Below are positions 24,810 to 34,248 of a stretch of 64,000 bases of DNA, piece after piece (the stretch's first letter is position 1; every line of letters begins with the position of its first letter). The notes below the pieces were generated by a model. That model was not told the origin of the DNA. It saw only the letters and a list, made by a program, of their open reading frames with translations, and made no database searches. Source of the DNA: Hyphomicrobium_A sp963759735 (GTDB taxonomy: Bacteria > Pseudomonadota > Alphaproteobacteria > Rhizobiales > Hyphomicrobiaceae); the NCBI GenBank assembly GCA_963759735.1, contig CAVXAF010000003.1, forward strand, positions 124,001 to 188,000, written 5' to 3'. The translations under genes and the position numbers were made by a program.

Positions 24810-27209
24810 GTGAGTCAGTCAGTATTGCGTGGGGGCGCGTGCAAGAGCGCGCCTGTTTCAGGCACATCGAAATCGATTTCGGCAAATCCTCCGGCCGGCT
24901 CTACCCCGCGCCGCTTGGTCATCGCCTCGCTGTCCCTCGCTTTGGGGCTGTCGCCCGCCATCACGCCGGTGCAAGCCCAGGAAGCTGAACAATCCCAGCA
25001 ATTGCCTCCGGTCGTCGTCGAGGCGCCAGCGGAAAAAGCAGCGCCCCAGAAGAAGAAGTCATCGGCACCCAAGAAGTCGGCGCCGGTCGTGGCCGCACCG
25101 GTGCCACAGCAGCCGCCGCCCGTCTCGTTCAACCAAGTCGGCGCCGGCGGCTCGACGGGCGATGGCGGTGTCGTTGGCTACCTCGCCACCGAAACATCGA
25201 CTGCGACCAAGACGGCAACACCGCTGCAGGACATTCCGCAGTCGATCACCGTGGTCACCAAGGAGCAGGCCAAGGACCAAGGCTCACGCGACCTAGCCAA
25301 GGCACTGACGTACGTGCCGGGCATCGTCATGGGCCAGGGCGAGGGCCATCGCGACGCACCGACCATCCGCGGCGTCAGCACGACGGCCGACTTCTACACC
25401 GACGGCGTGCGCGATGACGTCCAGTACTATCGCGACCTCTATAACATCGACCGCGTGGAGGTACTGAAGGGCGCCAACGCCATGATCTTCGGACGCGGCG
25501 GCGGCGGCGGCGTCATCAACCGCGTGACCAAGAAGGCGGACGGCGAGCGCCTCTACGAGGCGACCACAACGTATGGGTCGTTCGACACCAAGCGCATTGA
25601 GATCGACGCCGGGCAGGCCGTCACCAACGACTTCGCCTTCCGCATCAACGGCATGTTCGAGGACTCCGGCAGCTACCGCGACTTCTTCGAACTGCAGCGC
25701 TACGGCATCAACCCGAAGCTTACCTTCAAGCCCGACGACAACACGCGCGTGCGCCTCGCCTACGAGTTCTTCAGCGACGATCGAACCGTTGATCGTGGCA
25801 TTCCTTCCGACTTTCTCACCGGCAAGCCTGCCGATACCGACGTGTCGACCTTCTTCGGCAATCCCGATGAAAGCTTCATGTACTTCCGCGGGCACACGGC
25901 AACGGCTACGGTCGAGCACAAGTTCGACAACGGCATCCTGATCAAGAACCACACGCAGTACGGCAACTACGAGAAGTTCTACCAGAACGTCTACCCGACC
26001 ACGGCACTACACCAACTGCCGGGCGACGTGATCAGGCTTGGTGCCTATAACAGCCTGCTCAATCGCGAGAGCATCTTCAATCAGACGGACCTCACGGCAA
26101 CGGTCGATACGGGTGGCGGCATCCGTCATACGCTGCTGGTCGGCGTTGAAGTCGGCTATCAGCAGACCGACAACCAGCGCGACCCAAATTCGGGCGACTA
26201 CGTCTTCGCAGGCAACACCGTCCCCTTCACCAATCCGACGACCACGGCCCGCCCGCCATGGGGCACGAACCCTGGTCCCTTCCAGCACTCGGAATTGACG
26301 CTTGCCGGCGTCTATATGCAGGACCAGATCGCCATCAGCCGCTACCTCGATCTCATCGGCGGTATCCGCTTTGACCACTTCGACATCGACTTCAATTGCC
26401 AAACGCCGACAGGTTTTTCAAACCGATGCAGCACTGGCCTCGCCGCGCCGAACAACAATGCTGCGACAACGGCCTTTGACCGTGTCGACAACGTCTGGTC
26501 GCCGCGGGCAGGCGTGGTGTTCAAGCCTACCGAACAGCTATCGCTGTACGTCAGCTATTCGAAATCGTTTCTGCCTTCGACCGGCGACCAGTTCGGCAAT
26601 CTCACCGGTGGTGTAACCGGCACATCGGCTCTGCGGCCGGAGGAGTTCATCAATAGGGAGATCGGCTTCAAGTTCGAGGCAGCGCCCAACCTGTTCTTCA
26701 ACGGCGCCCTTTTTCAACTCGATCGTGAGAACCAGTTCGTCACCACCACCAATGGTCAAGTCGGTCAGTTGGGCAAAACGCGTACCGAGGGCGGAGAACT
26801 GTCATTGACGGGATACCTCACCCCGGAATGGCAGGTCGTGGCAGGCTATGGATACCAGGTCGCCGACGTCCTGGTCGGCTCGCTGGCGACCGAGGGCCAG
26901 GAAATCGCGCTCGTTCCGCACCATACATTCTCGCTGTGGAACAAATACCAGTTCCTGCGCGACTGGGCCGCTGGTGTGGGCGTGCTCAGCCGCACCGGGA
27001 TGTATGCCAATATCGACAATCGCGTAACGCTGCCGGGCTATGCGCGTGTCGACGCGGCGCTGTTCTGGGACATCAACAAGGACCTGGAAGCGCAGCTCAA
27101 CGTCGAGAACGTGTTCGATACCGAGTACTTCTCGACTGCCCACAACAACAACAACATCACGCCTGGCTCGCCGCGCGCCTTCTTCGCCACGGTGACCAGT
27201 CGCTTCTGA
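24810..27209 (+). CDS. TonB-dependent siderophore receptor
   Basis: Outer-membrane receptor of about 800 residues. The GTG at 24810 is preferred to the GTG at 24801 because GGGA lies 9 bases before it. A signal peptide (RRLVIASLSLALGLSP through VQA) is followed by a TonB box, LPPVVVEAP, then a Lys/Pro/Ala-rich linker. The plug domain (ATPLQDIPQSITVVTKEQ, APTIRGVSTTADFYTDGVRD, VEVLKGANAMIFGRGGGGG) is typical of FhuE/FpvA-type ferric-siderophore receptors, and the barrel ends in an aromatic (TSRF). Length and termini are complete. It lies opposite the RpiR and Rrf2 regulators and before an FTR1-like protein. Confidence 0.93.
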   Translation: MSQSVLRGGACKSAPVSGTSKSISANPPAGSTPRRLVIASLSLALGLSPAITPVQAQEAEQSQQLPPVVVEAPAEKAAPQKKKSSAPKKSAPVVAAPVPQQPPPVSFNQVGAGGSTGDGGVVGYLATETSTATKTATPLQDIPQSITVVTKEQAKDQGSRDLAKALTYVPGIVMGQGEGHRDAPTIRGVSTTADFYTDGVRDDVQYYRDLYNIDRVEVLKGANAMIFGRGGGGGVINRVTKKADGERLYEATTTYGSFDTKRIEIDAGQAVTNDFAFRINGMFEDSGSYRDFFELQRYGINPKLTFKPDDNTRVRLAYEFFSDDRTVDRGIPSDFLTGKPADTDVSTFFGNPDESFMYFRGHTATATVEHKFDNGILIKNHTQYGNYEKFYQNVYPTTALHQLPGDVIRLGAYNSLLNRESIFNQTDLTATVDTGGGIRHTLLVGVEVGYQQTDNQRDPNSGDYVFAGNTVPFTNPTTTARPPWGTNPGPFQHSELTLAGVYMQDQIAISRYLDLIGGIRFDHFDIDFNCQTPTGFSNRCSTGLAAPNNNAATTAFDRVDNVWSPRAGVVFKPTEQLSLYVSYSKSFLPSTGDQFGNLTGGVTGTSALRPEEFINREIGFKFEAAPNLFFNGALFQLDRENQFVTTTNGQVGQLGKTRTEGGELSLTGYLTPEWQVVAGYGYQVADVLVGSLATEGQEIALVPHHTFSLWNKYQFLRDWAAGVGVLSRTGMYANIDNRVTLPGYARVDAALFWDINKDLEAQLNVENVFDTEYFSTAHNNNNITPGSPRAFFATVTSRF

Positions 27210-27221
27210 TCGAAGCAAAAC

Positions 27222-27254
27222 GGCCGGCCGAGCGTTCGCAGCGCGCGGCCGGCC
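27222..27254 (+). terminator. Possible terminator hairpin after the receptor gene
   Basis: Two GGCCGGCC arms (27222-27229 and 27247-27254) enclose a 17-base loop just after the receptor stop. There is no T-run, so factor-independent termination is doubtful. Confidence 0.3.
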
Positions 27255-27393
27255 AGTCGCGGATGTCAGGCTTCACGCAGCTTCGACGCGGTCCGCTATC
27301 AATCCGGCGGCGCAAGGCGTAATCACAGTTCGCTCGCCGGCTGCGCTCGGCGCCCCGACGCCAACCGCGGGCCAATGGCCAGACGGGAGCATC

Positions 27394-28134
27394 GTGCCGG
27401 ACCTCGTTCAAGCCATCCCCGCCATGACCGCCGCGTTCCTTGCGTCGCTGGTCGAGGGAGTCGAGGCATTGACCATCGTGCTGGCGGTGGCAAGCGTGCG
27501 CGGCTGGCGCCCGGCACTGCTCGGCGTCGCGGCGGGATTGGTGCTGCTGGTCCTGATCGTCGTCACGCTGGGTCCTCTGCTCAGCCTTGTCCCGCTCGAC
27601 GTGCTGCAATTACTCATCGGTGTCCTGCTTATCTTTTTCGGGCTGAGCTGGCTGCGCAAAGCCGTCCTGCGGTCGGCGGGACGCATGCCACTGCATGATG
27701 AAGTGCAGTCATTCAATGCGGAAACCGCCGAGTTGCGCGAGCAGGCCCGCAAACGTCACGTACGGCTCGATTGGCTGGCGGGCGTCTCCGCCTTCAAGGC
27801 GGTCCTGCTAGAGGGCATCGAAGTGGTTCTGTTCGTGATCGCGATCAGCGCCGGCCATGGATCGCTGATCCCGGCCAGCGTCGGCGCCATCGCCGCCTGC
27901 GTGCTGGTCGCCATTCTCGGCTATGTCGTGCATCGGCCGCTGTCGCGCGTGCCGGAGAACCTTCTCAAGTTCGCCGTCGGCGTCATGGTGCTGGCGTTCG
28001 GCATCTTCTGGTTCGGGGAAGGAATGGGCGTTGCCTGGCCGGGTGAGGATCTGGCCATCCTCGCCCTCATGGCCATCGTCCTGGCGCTCGCCTGGGCCGC
28101 GACTCTCCTACTGCGACGTCAACCGTCGTTGTAA
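27394..28134 (+). CDS. FTR1-like integral membrane protein (COG4280 type)
   Basis: A 246-residue protein with about seven membrane helices; GTG start at 27394 behind GGGAG. Two inverted halves each carry an EGxE helix: SLVEGVEALTIVLAVA (near residue 18) and LLEGIEVVLFVIAIS (near 145). FTR1 iron permeases use paired REGxE helices for iron, so a metal-transport role is plausible, but the Arg is missing from both copies and the family is uncharacterised. The His/Glu-rich loop between helices 3 and 4 (MPLHDEVQSFNAETAELREQ) is cytosolic or periplasmic. Placement behind a siderophore receptor supports iron. It overlaps the convergent amtB by 16 bases. Confidence 0.6.
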   Translation: MPDLVQAIPAMTAAFLASLVEGVEALTIVLAVASVRGWRPALLGVAAGLVLLVLIVVTLGPLLSLVPLDVLQLLIGVLLIFFGLSWLRKAVLRSAGRMPLHDEVQSFNAETAELREQARKRHVRLDWLAGVSAFKAVLLEGIEVVLFVIAISAGHGSLIPASVGAIAACVLVAILGYVVHRPLSRVPENLLKFAVGVMVLAFGIFWFGEGMGVAWPGEDLAILALMAIVLALAWAATLLLRRQPSL

Positions 28135-29579
28135 GCGCGCTCGCCATGGTCGGCGAGGTCGAGGCCGAGCCGCTCGCTCTCGTATGTCGGACGCAACCCG
28201 ATGGTGAGGTCGAGCACCAGGTAAATGATGGCCGAGCCGGCGCCCGACCACAGCAGCGTCAGCAGCACCACCTTGCTCTGCGCCAGCATCTGCGTGCCCA
28301 TCTGGTAGGTCGCGACCGCTTCGCCGGGCCGCGAAACATAGTCGGCAACGCCGGTGCCCCCAAGATGCGGATTGACCAGCAATCCAGTTCCGAGCGCGCC
28401 GATGATCCCGCCGATGCAGTGGACACCGAACACATCGAGGCTGTCGTCGTAGCGCAGCAAATTTTTCACGGAGGTGCAGAACAGGAAGCATACGACGCCC
28501 GCAACGGCTCCGAGCGCCAGCGCCCCCATCGGGTGGGCGAAGCCCGATGCCGGCGTCACCGCCACCAATCCGGCGACCGTGCCGGTGATAACGCCGAGCA
28601 TCGTCGCCTTCCCCTTGGTCACCCACTCGGTGAACATCCAGGCCAAGGCGGCCATCGCTGTGGCAGCGAAAGTATTGCCCATCGCCAGCGCCGCCGTACC
28701 GTTGGCTTCGAGATTCGAGCCGCAATTGAAGCCGAACCACCCCACCCACAAGAGTGAGGCGCCGACCATCGCCAGCGTCAAGGAATGCGGCGGCATGGGC
28801 TCGCGTCCATAGCCCGTGCGCGGCCCGAGGATCAGCGCACCCACGAGTGCGGCGATGCCGGCGTTGACGTGTACGACGGTACCGCCCGCGAAATCGATTG
28901 CCCCCCACTGGTAGGCCAATCCGCCATCGCGCAAGACGGCTGCCAGATGGTTCTGCGCATCGATCTTGGCGAGACCTGTCGACTGCGCGACGAGGCGCGA
29001 TGCATCGGCGATGGCGTCGGGACCGGACCAGTACCAAACCATATGCGCGATCGGGAAATAGACGAGCGTCACCCAGAGGATCATGAAGACGATCAGCGCG
29101 GAGAACTTCATCCGCTCAGCGAAGGCGCCGACGATCAGCGCCGGCGTGATGGCGGCGAACGTCATCTGGAACCATGCGTAGGCGTACTCGGGAACATAGA
29201 CGCCGTTGCTGAACGTCGCCGCTTCCGAGCCCGGCGTGATGCCGCGCAGGAACGCCTTGGAGAAACCGCCGATCCAGGCGTTGAACTGTCCGCCGTTGGT
29301 GAAGGTCAGGCTGTAGCCGTAGAGCATCCAGATGACGCACACGAGGCATACGATGGTGAACACTTGCATGAGCATGCTGATGGCGTTCTTGGTGCGCACC
29401 AGGCCGCAGTAGAACAGCGCCAGTCCCGGTATGGTCATGAGCAGGACAAGAACGCTCGAAATCATCAGGAACGCGGAATCGCCCTTGTCGGGCGCCGCCA
29501 GCGCCGCGGTCGGCATGAGCGCAAGCGCCAAGCTCAGCGGCAACCACCTCACGTATGACCGGTAGGCTGGCAACAGCAT
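28119..29579 (-). CDS. amtB: Ammonium transporter AmtB
   Basis: A 486-residue Amt/MEP/Rh channel with a cleavable signal peptide (LPLSLALALMPTAALAAPDK) and eleven helices. Key residues are visible: Phe gate in WFQMTFAAITPALI, the conserved Asp in WGAIDFAGGTVVH, and the twin pore histidines in VHVNAGIAAL and DVFGVHCIGGIIGALGTG. The tail ending GLDLADHGERAYNDG is the usual GlnK-contact region. No glnK is adjacent, although many Rhizobiales have glnK-amtB, so the PII partner must lie elsewhere. The start is set by the signal peptide. Confidence 0.95.
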   Translation of the reverse strand: MLLPAYRSYVRWLPLSLALALMPTAALAAPDKGDSAFLMISSVLVLLMTIPGLALFYCGLVRTKNAISMLMQVFTIVCLVCVIWMLYGYSLTFTNGGQFNAWIGGFSKAFLRGITPGSEAATFSNGVYVPEYAYAWFQMTFAAITPALIVGAFAERMKFSALIVFMILWVTLVYFPIAHMVWYWSGPDAIADASRLVAQSTGLAKIDAQNHLAAVLRDGGLAYQWGAIDFAGGTVVHVNAGIAALVGALILGPRTGYGREPMPPHSLTLAMVGASLLWVGWFGFNCGSNLEANGTAALAMGNTFAATAMAALAWMFTEWVTKGKATMLGVITGTVAGLVAVTPASGFAHPMGALALGAVAGVVCFLFCTSVKNLLRYDDSLDVFGVHCIGGIIGALGTGLLVNPHLGGTGVADYVSRPGEAVATYQMGTQMLAQSKVVLLTLLWSGAGSAIIYLVLDLTIGLRPTYESERLGLDLADHGERAYNDG

Positions 29580-29829
29580 GACTTGGTCTCCCCCGCGGCG
29601 CGACGCCAGAAGCCGACTCTAACCGCGCCGGCGCGCACAGACGACACCCAGCATTGCACTTGGATTGAGCAGGCTGCTGTAAATCAAGTCAGCATCAAGG
29701 AACTTGAGGCGGCCACAAACTGCGATTACGATTCTTTTGCGTGTGCACAAACGTTTTCGTTACCGATCGAATGCACCATTCTCTTGGGACACGTCGCGAA
29801 AAGTTTTCGACGCTGATGGGACAGATGGC

Positions 29830-30561
29830 ATGGGGCGCCGGGACGAGCCGGAACTGGATGAGCTCTCGCGGCTGCTGAGGCGGCTCGAGACGATGGAAGT
29901 CTCGCCCAAGGCGGCGAGTACCCGCGAGGCCGAGCCGGAAGCGGCGAAGCCGCAGGCTGAGTATGTCGGCGCCTTGCGTGGCGCCGCGCCGGCAAAAGCC
30001 GCGCATGATCAGCACAAATCGCCTCACAAAAGCACTTCCTATCGTGCCCTCGATGCGGGCGCGTCGACGGGCAACGTCCCGCGTTCTGCGAGCACGACGG
30101 CGATCGTCATCGGCGCCGCGACCGCAGCCGTTGTGTCGTCGGTCGTGGCCGCCGGCCTGGTGCTGTGGAGCAGCGGCGCCGGCCAGAATGGGCAGGCCGA
30201 TCGGCGCATGACCTTCTATTCCCCGGCCGAGCCCGTTGCAGCGCCGCGCCGCAGTGGCCCCGATCGACCGGCCGATCCCCCCTCGTCGACGAACGCTGAG
30301 GCGCTGCTGCAGCGCGCCGACGTCTATCTGCGCGGCGGCAAACCCGGTGAGGCGCGGATCGTCTTGGAGCAGGCCGCCCGGCTCGGCTCCGGCGTCGCCG
30401 CACTTACGCTCGGCGCGATGTACGATCCCGGCCGCACGACCCAATTCAGCAACCTCGAAATCAAGGCCGACCCGACAGTGGCGCGGGCCTGGTACGAGCG
30501 CGCCAAGGACCTCGGCGTCGCCGAGGCAAACGACCGCCTGGCGCAACTCGCGGCGCGCTAG
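29830..30561 (+). CDS. Sel1/TPR-like protein with one membrane segment
   Basis: A 243-residue protein starting at the ATG at 29830. An acidic helix (RRDEPELDELSRLLRRLETME) leads to a long polar linker, one membrane segment (about residues 93-113; AIVIGAATAAVVSSVVAAGL), and a periplasmic C-terminal part of two Sel1/TPR-like helices pairs (AEALLQRADVYLRGGKPGEA and ARAWYERAKDLGVAEANDRL). These modules usually hold protein partners. It ends 72 bases before the first of two dynamin-like GTPase genes and likely shares their transcript. Function unknown. Confidence 0.65.
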   Translation: MGRRDEPELDELSRLLRRLETMEVSPKAASTREAEPEAAKPQAEYVGALRGAAPAKAAHDQHKSPHKSTSYRALDAGASTGNVPRSASTTAIVIGAATAAVVSSVVAAGLVLWSSGAGQNGQADRRMTFYSPAEPVAAPRRSGPDRPADPPSSTNAEALLQRADVYLRGGKPGEARIVLEQAARLGSGVAALTLGAMYDPGRTTQFSNLEIKADPTVARAWYERAKDLGVAEANDRLAQLAAR

Positions 30562-30633
30562 CGGCGTTGCATCGCAATCTTCGGGAGATGCTGGTCTCCA
30601 TTTCGTACGCGGCCATTGGTTCGGAGTTGTCGC

Positions 30634-32847
30634 TTGGGGGAAGGCTACATCAACGGCGCACGTGCGCATGGGCAGGCGGCGGCATCGCGCGTCGCCGCAC
30701 CGATCGGGGGCGTTGGCGCCTCCCTGGCCGTCGCCCGCCAGCAGATCACCAATTGTGGACGTTCGCTTGCCGGTCTCGTCGAGCCGGCCGGCCGGGCGCT
30801 GATCGGGGAGGTGATCACCCACCTTGAGCAGCAGGTGTTTCGCGTCGGGGTCGTCGGACAGATCAAGTCGGGCAAGAGCTCGTTCATCAACGCATTCGTG
30901 CGCCAGCCGCGGCTGCTGCCAACCGATGTCACGCCTTGGACAACGACGGTCACGCGCCTGCACTTCGGCCAGGCGAAGCCGGCATCGGGCGCCGCATCGT
31001 TCCAGTTCTTCTCCGCCGCCGAATGGAGCGACCTCGCCAACGGCGACCAGCGCGTCCGCGAACTGACACAGCGCCTCGACCCGGGGTTCAAGCCCGATCT
31101 GCTGCGCAGTCACGTCGAAGCGATGAAGCAGCGCGCCGTCATGCGGCTCGGCGCCAATTTCGCGGAGCTGCTCGGTAACGAGCACACATTCGACAGCTTC
31201 AATACCGAATTGCTGGCGCGCTATGTGTGCTCGGGCGACTTCGCCGGCGCTTCCCCGCTCGGTCAGTATGCCGATATTACCCGGCAGGCCGACCTGCATT
31301 TCGACGATGGACCATTTGCTTTTCCGGTGACACTCGCCGACACGCCCGGAACCAACGATCCGTTTCTCATCCGAGACGAGATCACGCGCCGCAGTCTCGA
31401 TAGCGCCGATCTCTACATCGTCGTGCTGACCGCCCGCCAGCCGTTGGCGGACGCCGACGTCAACCTGCTGCGCCTCATGCACGGGCTGAACAGTGAACGC
31501 ATTATCGTGTTCGTCAATCGCATCGACGACTTTAACGATGTCGGGTACGACCTCGCCGAAGTGCTGATGTACGTGGAGATGAAGCTCCGCGCGAATTTTC
31601 CCGAAGCGCACATCCCCATCGTCGCGGGCAGCGCCGCCTGGGCCAACTGCGCGCTCACCATGGACGATCATTCCCTGCCCCGCTTGATGCAGCGTCCCTC
31701 CGCTGCCTATCTCAGCGAGACAGGTCTGGTGCATCCCCAGGACCTCACACCCGAGGCACTGCACGACGCGGGGGCGCGTGAGCGGATCCGCAACGCACTC
31801 TTCGCTGCATCGGGGCTTCCCGCCATGTACCGCATCATGGCCAACTCCATGAGTTCCGGTCAGGCGGCGCAGACGCAGATGCAAACGGCGCGCTGGCTAG
31901 GACAATTGGCCAATGCCAGCGCTAAGGCGGCCAACGTCGAGCTAACGTCCGAACAGACCGACGCGAGCCCCGCGAACGCCCGCGCTGCCGAAGACCGGGC
32001 GGTGCTGGAGCGGGAAACCGCGGTCCTCGATGACGTCGCCGCCAACATCCAGCGCTCGGCCAAGCACATCGACCATCAGTTCTCCGAGATCATCGGCGAG
32101 GAAATGAACGCGCTACGCTCGGCGCTCCAAGCGGTCGTCGATACGCACGCCGTCAAGGAGCGCGGGGTGCTCGTTGCAACGCTGGAAGGCGGGCGCGCGC
32201 CTCGCAACTGGACGCTCGAGGGGATTGCGCTGCGACGCGCCCTCGCCACCGAGTTCAAGGATCGCTTCGATGGTGCGGCGTCCCGCGTCCTCGACCTGCA
32301 GACCAAAGTCGCTCCGGAGCTCGGACGGCTCATGGGCCTGATCGCGCCCGAAATACCGCTGCCGGCCGAGCCGGCCCGGCGCCTCCTGCTCATTGCCCCG
32401 CCGTCGATGGCGGCACTGAGCCGGCGCGTTGCCCTCGATATCGACGATACCTGGTGGTCCGCGTTGTGGAAGGGGCGCACGTCGCCGGCCGAATATGGCG
32501 AGCAGATCGAAGATCTCATACGGGCGGAGTTTCAGCCTGTCGCAGCCAGCCTCGCCGACACCGCCGAGCGCGTCTTGACCAACTACGCGACAACTTCCTC
32601 CAAGTGGTCGTTCGGCCTGTGCGCCAACATCATCCAGGCGGTGACGCGCCGCCGCGCGCAGCTGATCGACAGGATGGGGAGCGACAGCCTTGGGCCCGCC
32701 ACCGGCGACGCCTCATTTGAGCACAAGCAGCGGGCGCAGGCTTTGACCGATCGGCTGAAACGCTGCGGCGCGCTCAGTCATCAGCTCGAAATTATCGTCC
32801 ACGATCTCGGAACCCGCCTTCAGGTTCAACCGGAGACAGCGCCATGA
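30634..32847 (+). CDS. Dynamin-like GTPase, first of a tandem pair
   Basis: A 737-residue protein with an N-terminal dynamin-type GTPase domain: P-loop GQIKSGKSSFINA (about residue 75), switch Thr in the TPWTTTVTRL element, DTPGTNDPF (about 232) and NRIDDF (about 291). The C-terminal half is a long helical bundle with coiled-coil content (for example EIIGEEMNALRSALQAVVD), as expected for membrane-remodelling dynamins. The TTG at 30634 is chosen for its GGAG site; a TTG at 30616 lacks one and there is no nearby in-frame ATG. Its last 4 bases overlap the second GTPase gene. Confidence 0.8.
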   Translation: MGEGYINGARAHGQAAASRVAAPIGGVGASLAVARQQITNCGRSLAGLVEPAGRALIGEVITHLEQQVFRVGVVGQIKSGKSSFINAFVRQPRLLPTDVTPWTTTVTRLHFGQAKPASGAASFQFFSAAEWSDLANGDQRVRELTQRLDPGFKPDLLRSHVEAMKQRAVMRLGANFAELLGNEHTFDSFNTELLARYVCSGDFAGASPLGQYADITRQADLHFDDGPFAFPVTLADTPGTNDPFLIRDEITRRSLDSADLYIVVLTARQPLADADVNLLRLMHGLNSERIIVFVNRIDDFNDVGYDLAEVLMYVEMKLRANFPEAHIPIVAGSAAWANCALTMDDHSLPRLMQRPSAAYLSETGLVHPQDLTPEALHDAGARERIRNALFAASGLPAMYRIMANSMSSGQAAQTQMQTARWLGQLANASAKAANVELTSEQTDASPANARAAEDRAVLERETAVLDDVAANIQRSAKHIDHQFSEIIGEEMNALRSALQAVVDTHAVKERGVLVATLEGGRAPRNWTLEGIALRRALATEFKDRFDGAASRVLDLQTKVAPELGRLMGLIAPEIPLPAEPARRLLLIAPPSMAALSRRVALDIDDTWWSALWKGRTSPAEYGEQIEDLIRAEFQPVAASLADTAERVLTNYATTSSKWSFGLCANIIQAVTRRRAQLIDRMGSDSLGPATGDASFEHKQRAQALTDRLKRCGALSHQLEIIVHDLGTRLQVQPETAP

Positions 32848-34178
32848 CCAGCGGCGCCCAAGAGACCCTGGCGGTCGTGCAGAGCGCCCGCCAGCAGCTC
32901 GAGGCCCTTTCCCGTTACGATCACGCCATGGCCGCGTGCGCGGCAGCGATGACCCGCATGGAAGACGTTTTGGCAAGGCCGCCGCGCGTTGTCATCCTCG
33001 GTGAGGTCAACGCCGGAAAGACCTCCATCGCCGATCTGCTGCTCGGGGTCGGGCTGCTGCCGTCGAGTGTCGTCGCCAACACGCGTCTGCCGGTGCTGAT
33101 CCGCTATGAGGAAACAACTGCGCTGTACGCGGTCGCCGGCAACAAGCGTCTTTTGCTGACCAACGCGGACCTCGACGCGTTGCCGACAGGCGTCCACATG
33201 GAGGGGCTGGAAATCGGACTGCCGAGTGAGCGGCTGTCGGAGTTCGAAATTCTCGACACGCCGGCGCTGTCGGACTCGCAGTCTGACGCCGGCATTGCCG
33301 ACGGCGACATTCGCATCTGGTGCACGGTCGCAACGCGCGCCTGGACCGAAAGCGAGCGGGCCTTCTGGTCGGGGCAGCCGCATCGCAATTGGCACAACGC
33401 CCTGCTCGTCGCCACGCACAAGGATGCGCTCGAGCATCCCAGCGACGCCACGAAGGTCGAATGGCGGCTGCGCGCCGCGGCTGGCGATATGTTCCGCGAC
33501 ATCATCCTCGTGTCGGCAACCGATGCCGCGAAAACACGGCGAACTAATGGGCGCGCGACGGACGTGAGCGCGATTGCCCTGCTCGGTCAGGTCCGCGTCT
33601 GGGCATCGGAAATTCGCGAACGGCGGGCGCAGAAGGTCGAGCGGATTGTGCGGCGGCTGGCGCGCCTGACCTTCCATCAGCTCGCCCGCGGCGCCGCGCT
33701 AAAGCCGGTTGAAGCCAAGATCCTCGCCACGTGGGAGGCCGACTGCGCGCGGTCGGTCGCCCGTATGGGCAGTGCCCCCGACGATCTCGCCCATGTTCTG
33801 CAGGAACTGCTGCGAAGTTTCGCACGCGCCATGGAGCAGACGCGTCCCGGCAGCATCGCGCGGTCGCACCGCTCGCCGAAAATGCATGATGCCGCCCCCC
33901 GCGTTCCGCAACCGGGAGCCCCGGCGCGCCGCTATGCCAGGCTGGTGGCCGCCGACCTCACCACGCTCCTGCGTATCGAGCTGGCGCGCTCCGGCCTGCG
34001 TGACCCCACCCTGTTTGCCGACTATGCCGCCGCGCGCTCGGCCCTGCTGCCGCTCACCCGGCTCGACCTGGAGATGGCGCAGTTGCAAGCGATCCTGGCG
34101 CTCGCCGATGATGATGAAGTTCTGATCGGCGCCGTGGCTCCAGAGCGTGCGTTGCCGGCCCTCGCCGGCACCCGCTGA
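32844..34178 (+). CDS. Dynamin-like GTPase, second of the pair
   Basis: A 444-residue partner with a GTPase domain near the N-terminus: P-loop VILGEVNAGKTSIADLLL (about residue 50), ANTRLPVLIRYEE (switch I), DTPALSD (the G3 Gly is Ala here) and THKD in place of NKxD. It is shorter than its partner and only distantly similar, so the two probably form a heteromeric dynamin, as known for some bacterial pairs. The helical C-terminal part has an Arg/Pro-rich linker near residue 350. ATGA overlap with the first gene shows tight coupling. A perfect hairpin follows at 34213-34242. Confidence 0.75.
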   Translation: MTSGAQETLAVVQSARQQLEALSRYDHAMAACAAAMTRMEDVLARPPRVVILGEVNAGKTSIADLLLGVGLLPSSVVANTRLPVLIRYEETTALYAVAGNKRLLLTNADLDALPTGVHMEGLEIGLPSERLSEFEILDTPALSDSQSDAGIADGDIRIWCTVATRAWTESERAFWSGQPHRNWHNALLVATHKDALEHPSDATKVEWRLRAAAGDMFRDIILVSATDAAKTRRTNGRATDVSAIALLGQVRVWASEIRERRAQKVERIVRRLARLTFHQLARGAALKPVEAKILATWEADCARSVARMGSAPDDLAHVLQELLRSFARAMEQTRPGSIARSHRSPKMHDAAPRVPQPGAPARRYARLVAADLTTLLRIELARSGLRDPTLFADYAAARSALLPLTRLDLEMAQLQAILALADDDEVLIGAVAPERALPALAGTR

Positions 34179-34212
34179 TCTGCGCGCGGCAAACTTCACA
34201 ATCCACCGAAGG

Positions 34213-34242
34213 CCACCGCTCCGCAAAAGCGCGGAGCGGTGG
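34213..34242. terminator. Bidirectional terminator hairpin
   Basis: A perfect 12-bp stem (CCACCGCTCCGC / GCGGAGCGGTGG) with a 6-base loop lies between the GTPase operon (ending 34178) and the convergent small gene (ending 34249). There is no long T-run on either side. Confidence 0.6.
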
Positions 34243-34248
34243 ATAGGC

